Positions 46,145 to 49,978 of a DNA stretch of 49,978 bases are shown in pieces (position 1 is the stretch's first letter; every line of letters starts with the position of its first letter). Below the pieces are notes generated by a model. That model was not told the origin of the DNA, made no database searches, and saw only the letters and a list, made by a program, of their open reading frames with translations. The stretch is from positions 1-49,978 of the forward strand of contig DASQMI010000050.1 in assembly GCA_035645555.1 (NCBI GenBank), given 5' to 3'. Source of the DNA: Lysobacter_F sp035645555. GTDB taxonomy: Bacteria > Pseudomonadota > Gammaproteobacteria > Xanthomonadales > Xanthomonadaceae. A program made the translations under genes and the position numbers.

Positions 46145-47653
46145 TCAGAGCTTGGAGGTGGCGATCTGCATCGCCAGGTTGGCGATCGACGGCTCCATCA
46201 GGTCGGTCAGCGGCTTCGGCCAGACGCCGAGCAGCAGCACGCCGGCGGCGAACGCGGCGAGCACGAACGCCTCGCGCGCGTTGATGTCCTGCAGTTCGGC
46301 CACGTGCGCGTTGGCGACGTCGCCCCAGATCACCCGCTTGACCAGCCACAGCGTGTAGGCCGCGCCGAGGATCAGGGTCGTCGCCGCGGCGAACGCCACC
46401 AGCGGATGCTGCTGGAAGCTCGCCAGGATCACCATGAACTCGCCGACGAAGCCCGACGTGCCCGGCAGGCCGGAGTTGGCCATCGCGAACAGGACCACGA
46501 ACGCGGCGAACCACGGCATCACGTTGGCGACGCCGCCGTAGTCCTTGATCATGCGGCTGTGCATGCGGTCGTACAGCACGCCGACGCAGGAGAACATCGC
46601 GCCCGACACGAAGCCGTGGCTGATCATCTGCACCATCGCGCCCTGCAGACCGAGCCGCGCGGCGTCGGTGTTGCCGTAGTCGCGCACCAGCGCGAACGCG
46701 ATGAACGTACCGAGCGTGACGAAGCCCATGTGCGACACGGACGAGTACGCGATGAGCTTCTTCATGTCGTCCTGGACCAGCGCGACCAGACCGACGTACA
46801 CCACCGCGATCAGGCTGAGCGCGATCACCAGCCACGCCCACTCCGCGCTGGCGTCCGGCACGATCGGCAGGTTGAAGCGCAGGAAGCCGTAGCCGCCGAT
46901 CTTCAGCATGATCGCCGCCAGCACCACCGAACCCGCGGTCGGCGCCTCGACGTGCGCGTCCGGCAACCAGGTGTGCACCGGGAACATCGGCACCTTGACC
47001 GCGAACGCGACCAGGAACGCGAAGAAGATCCACATCTGTTCGGTGGCATCCAGCGGCAGCGCGTAGAGATCGGCCAGCTGCCAGCTGCCGCCCTTCAGGT
47101 ACAGGTAGATCAGCGCCACCAGCATGAACAGCGAGCCGAGGAACGTGTACAGGAAGAACTTTACCGACGCGTACACCCGGCGCGGGCCGCCCCACACGCC
47201 GATGATGATGAACATCGGAATCAGCATGCCCTCGAAGAACACGTAGAACAGCACCGCATCGAGCGCAGCGAACACGCCGACCATCAGGCCTTCGAGGATC
47301 AGGAACGCGGCGTAGTACTGGCTGACGCGCTTGTCGACCGAACCCCACGCGCCGATCAGCACCAGCACCGAGGTGAACGTGGTCAGCCCGATCAGTGCCG
47401 CGGCGATGCCGTCGGCACCGAGGTGATAACGGATGTCGTAGGCCGCGATCCATTCGCGGTTCTCGACGAACTGCATGCCGGCGTTCGCAAGATCGAAGCC
47501 GGTGAACAGCGGCACGCTCAGCACGAGCGTGGCGGTCGCCACGAGCGTGGCGAACCAGCGCGCGGCGTTCGCACGCGAACCGAACGCGAGGGTGGCGAAG
47601 CCGCCGAGGATCGGCAGCCAGATCAGCAGGCTCAGCAAGGGCCAGGTGGTCAC
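46145..47653 (-). CDS. nuoM: NADH-quinone oxidoreductase subunit M
   Basis: 502 residues from a GTG at 47653. An antiporter-like proton-pumping subunit of complex I. Blocks seen: FFEGMLIPMFIIIGVWGG with the conserved Glu, AVKVPMFPVHTWLPDAHVEA with the Lys, and LIAYSSVSHMGFV. About 14 membrane helices span the length. It starts 15 nt after nuoL. Confidence 0.98.
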   Translation of the reverse strand: MTTWPLLSLLIWLPILGGFATLAFGSRANAARWFATLVATATLVLSVPLFTGFDLANAGMQFVENREWIAAYDIRYHLGADGIAAALIGLTTFTSVLVLIGAWGSVDKRVSQYYAAFLILEGLMVGVFAALDAVLFYVFFEGMLIPMFIIIGVWGGPRRVYASVKFFLYTFLGSLFMLVALIYLYLKGGSWQLADLYALPLDATEQMWIFFAFLVAFAVKVPMFPVHTWLPDAHVEAPTAGSVVLAAIMLKIGGYGFLRFNLPIVPDASAEWAWLVIALSLIAVVYVGLVALVQDDMKKLIAYSSVSHMGFVTLGTFIAFALVRDYGNTDAARLGLQGAMVQMISHGFVSGAMFSCVGVLYDRMHSRMIKDYGGVANVMPWFAAFVVLFAMANSGLPGTSGFVGEFMVILASFQQHPLVAFAAATTLILGAAYTLWLVKRVIWGDVANAHVAELQDINAREAFVLAAFAAGVLLLGVWPKPLTDLMEPSIANLAMQIATSKL

Positions 47654-47668
47654 GTCGCGGTCCTTGGG

Positions 47669-49795
47669 TCAGGGCATCGAACGGATGAGCACGGCCAGCA
47701 ACACGATCAGGCCGAGGATCATCGCGAACGCATAGTGGTAGAGGTAGCCGGATTGCACGCGGCGCGCCAGCCGCGCGGTCAGGTCGACCACGCGCGCGCT
47801 GCCGTTGACGAACACGCCGTCGATCACCGCGCTGTCGAAGATGCGCGACAGCCGGCCGAGCCCGACGCCGCCGCCGGCGAAGCCGTTGATCCACAGGTGG
47901 TCGAAGCCGTACTTCGCTTCCAGCACGCGCACCGGCGCGGCGAACGCTCGGCGCGCCTTCGCGGCGAGTTCCGGCTTCCAGAGGTACATCACTGTGGCCA
48001 GCGCGAACCCGGAGAACGCCATCCAGAACGTCGGCGTCACCAAACCATGCGCGGCAAACTTGAACGGGCCGTGCCACGCCTCCATGGCGATCGCCGCCAG
48101 CGGATCGCGTGCGGCGGCGACGTCGATCGCACCGAGGAAGAACGGCAGCTGCTGCACGTGGCCGAGCCAGTCGGTGCCGAACAGCATCGGCCCGGCGGTG
48201 AACATGCCGACGAAGATCGACGGAATCGCCAGCAGGATCAGCGGCAGCGTCACCACCTTCGGCGACTCGTGGGGCTCGACCGGACCGTGGTGGCCATGGT
48301 CGTCGTGCGCGTGCGCGCCGTCGCCGTGCTCGTCGGCCGCGTGCTGCAGATGCGCGTGCGATTCGTGCGCCTGCGCGCCGTGCGCATCGTGGCCGTGGGC
48401 ATGCGCCTCACGGAAGCGCTCCGGGCCGTGGAACGTCAGATACAGCAGCCGGAAGCTGTAGAACGCGGTGACGAACGCGCCCAGCAGCACCGCCCAGTAC
48501 GCGTAATCGGCCACCCAGCTGGTGCCGTGCGTGGAGGCGTGGTGCGCCGCCTCGATGATCGCGTCTTTCGAGTAGAACCCGGAGAACAGCGGCGTGCCGA
48601 CCAGCGCGAGCGTGCCGATCAGGCTGGTCCAGTACGTGATGGGCATGTGTTTGCGCAGGCCGCCCATCTTGCGCATGTCCTGCTCGTGGTGCATGCCGAT
48701 GATCACCGAGCCCGCGGCGAGGAACAGCAACGCCTTGAAGAACGCGTGCGTCATCAGGTGGTAAACTGCCGCCGAATAGGCGGACACGCCGAGCGCCACG
48801 GTCATGTAGCCCAGCTGCGACAGCGTCGAGTACGCGACGACTCGCTTGATGTCGTTCTGGACGATGCCGATCAGGCCGGTGAAGAACGCCGTAGTCGCGC
48901 CGATGAACAGCACCAGCTCGAGCGCCGTCGGGCTGAGCTCGAACAGCGGCGACATGCGCGCCACCATGAAGATGCCCGCGGTCACCATCGTCGCCGCGTG
49001 GATCAGCGCCGAGATCGGCGTCGGGCCTTCCATCGAGTCCGGCAGCCAGACGTGCAGCGGCACCTGCGCCGACTTGCCCATCGCGCCGATGAACAGGCAG
49101 ATGCAGACGAACGTGATCGCCGGCCACTCGACGCCGGTCCACGCCGGCAGCGTGCGGCTGGCGATCTCGCCGGCATTCGCGAACACGGTCGCGTAGTCGA
49201 GCGAGCCCACCGCCCACAGGATGCCGGCGATGCCGAGCAGGAAGCCGAAGTCGCCGACGCGGTTGACCAGGAACGCCTTGAGGTTGGCGAACACCGCGGT
49301 CGGGCGCTTGAACCAGAACCCGATCAGCAGGTACGAGACCAGACCTACCGCCTCCCAGCCAAAGAACAGCTGCAGGAAGTTGTTGCTCATGACCAGCATG
49401 AGCATCGAGAAGGTGAACAGCGAGATATAGCTGAAGAAGCGCTGGTAGCTCGGATCGTCGGCCATGTAGCCGATGGTGTAGACGTGCACCAGCAGCGAGA
49501 CGAAGGTGACCACCACCATCATCATCGCGGTCAGCCGGTCCACCATGAAGCCGACATGCGCCTGGAAGCTGCCAACCTCGAACCAGGTGTAGATGTTGGC
49601 GTTGAACGGCGCGGCGCCTTGCGCGACCAGCTGCCACAGCACGTACATCGACAGCGCGCAGCTCACGGCGACGCCGGCGATGGTCACCATATGCGCGCCG
49701 GCGCGGCCGATCCGGCGACCGAACAGCCCGGCGACGATCGCGCCGAACAGCGGCGCGAGCACGATCAGCAGCAGGTGGGTTTGGGAGATCGCCAT
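47669..49795 (-). CDS. nuoL: NADH-quinone oxidoreductase subunit L
   Basis: 708 residues, ATG at 49795; longer than the E. coli protein (613). It is the distal antiporter-like subunit of complex I with the long lateral helix at the C-terminus. Conserved charged sites are in FFGWEAVGLVSYLLIGFW (Glu148) and GAMGKSAQVPLHVWLPDSME (Lys241), then VAYSTLSQLGYM. Much of the extra length is a His-rich insert at residues 465-509, 15 His in 45 residues, between two membrane helices. It is first of nuoL-M-N in this window; nuoK and earlier genes would be to the right. Confidence 0.97.
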   Translation of the reverse strand: MAISQTHLLLIVLAPLFGAIVAGLFGRRIGRAGAHMVTIAGVAVSCALSMYVLWQLVAQGAAPFNANIYTWFEVGSFQAHVGFMVDRLTAMMMVVVTFVSLLVHVYTIGYMADDPSYQRFFSYISLFTFSMLMLVMSNNFLQLFFGWEAVGLVSYLLIGFWFKRPTAVFANLKAFLVNRVGDFGFLLGIAGILWAVGSLDYATVFANAGEIASRTLPAWTGVEWPAITFVCICLFIGAMGKSAQVPLHVWLPDSMEGPTPISALIHAATMVTAGIFMVARMSPLFELSPTALELVLFIGATTAFFTGLIGIVQNDIKRVVAYSTLSQLGYMTVALGVSAYSAAVYHLMTHAFFKALLFLAAGSVIIGMHHEQDMRKMGGLRKHMPITYWTSLIGTLALVGTPLFSGFYSKDAIIEAAHHASTHGTSWVADYAYWAVLLGAFVTAFYSFRLLYLTFHGPERFREAHAHGHDAHGAQAHESHAHLQHAADEHGDGAHAHDDHGHHGPVEPHESPKVVTLPLILLAIPSIFVGMFTAGPMLFGTDWLGHVQQLPFFLGAIDVAAARDPLAAIAMEAWHGPFKFAAHGLVTPTFWMAFSGFALATVMYLWKPELAAKARRAFAAPVRVLEAKYGFDHLWINGFAGGGVGLGRLSRIFDSAVIDGVFVNGSARVVDLTARLARRVQSGYLYHYAFAMILGLIVLLAVLIRSMP

Positions 49796-49978
49796 GGTTG
49801 CGGTGATGTTCCTGTTGTGCAGGTGCGGTCCGCGCTCCGACGAACCGCGGTTCGGTTGGTGTTGCCGTACGTCGTACCCCAGAGCCGCCGGCGCGTCGGC
49901 GCCGGCTGCACCGCGTGCGTCCCGCGGCGACCAGGCTCGCGCATACCGCGCGCGCAGGTCGTTTGCTACTGCTTCCCG
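49796..49978. other. Right-edge stretch without a recognised gene
   Basis: The minus-strand frame of nuoL stays open to the edge but the sequence is not protein-like and has no start with a ribosome binding site. A TAG at 49966-49968 in another minus frame could be the end of an upstream gene such as nuoK, with too little sequence to tell. Confidence 0.4.

Noticed and set aside
49796..49978. nuoK at the right edge
   Set aside because: No NuoK-like residues can be read in any minus frame in the visible 180 nt.

Overview
The window is chromosomal DNA of a high-GC (roughly 70% by eye) gammaproteobacterium, most likely of the order Lysobacterales/Xanthomonadales. This rests on the gene order nuoL-nuoM-nuoN, initiator tRNA, rimP-nusA-infB-rbfA-truB-rpsO-pnp, on a class 2 PyrD, on frequent GTG/TTG starts, and on a REP-like GGAGCGGCTTCAGCCGC word typical of that group. 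The placement is inferred from sequence features, not from a database search. I see no prophage, insertion sequence, integrase or CRISPR array.

Left part (1-11,300): accessory genes. These are a lipoprotein with a C-terminal FGE/SUMF1-type domain, divergent RNase D (rnd), an AraC regulator with an EamA exporter, a small conserved-looking protein, tRNA-Ala(CGC) with a terminator, a three-gene GST / TetR / UDP-glycosyltransferase operon read leftwards, a decayed stretch at 8.36-8.76 kb, an orphan hybrid histidine kinase with a MEDS input domain, and tRNA-Arg(CCT).

Middle (11,300-34,100): metabolism and envelope functions. An ALDH7-type dehydrogenase is followed by pyrD-murB (4-nt overlap), an EamA permease, a PAP2 phosphatase and ispG reading left, and xseA and a second aldehyde dehydrogenase reading right. 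Next comes a tight operon of a vWA (YfbK-like) lipoprotein, an ECF sigma factor, a putative anti-sigma membrane protein and a YigZ-family protein. The first two genes are separated by a perfect 15-bp inverted repeat, and the lipoprotein and the anti-sigma-like protein share a VSGTR motif. This operon is my best candidate for an undescribed signalling system. After it come an MsbA-like ABC exporter, SelO, a DEAD-box helicase with a DbpA-type tail, an HD-domain protein, a DUF885 metallopeptidase, an OBAP-family lipoprotein and a small disordered protein.

Right part (34,100-49,978): almost all on the minus strand. Read in transcription order it is nuoL-nuoM-nuoN with a terminator, tRNA-fMet with a clear promoter and terminator, a DUF2268 lipoprotein, then rimP-nusA-infB-rbfA-truB-rpsO-pnp with a final terminator. 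This is the respiratory complex I membrane arm joined to the classic translation, ribosome-maturation and RNA-decay superoperon. Notable details are a histidine-rich insert in NuoL, a T1:T72 mismatch in the initiator tRNA, and an attenuator-like hairpin just upstream of rimP.
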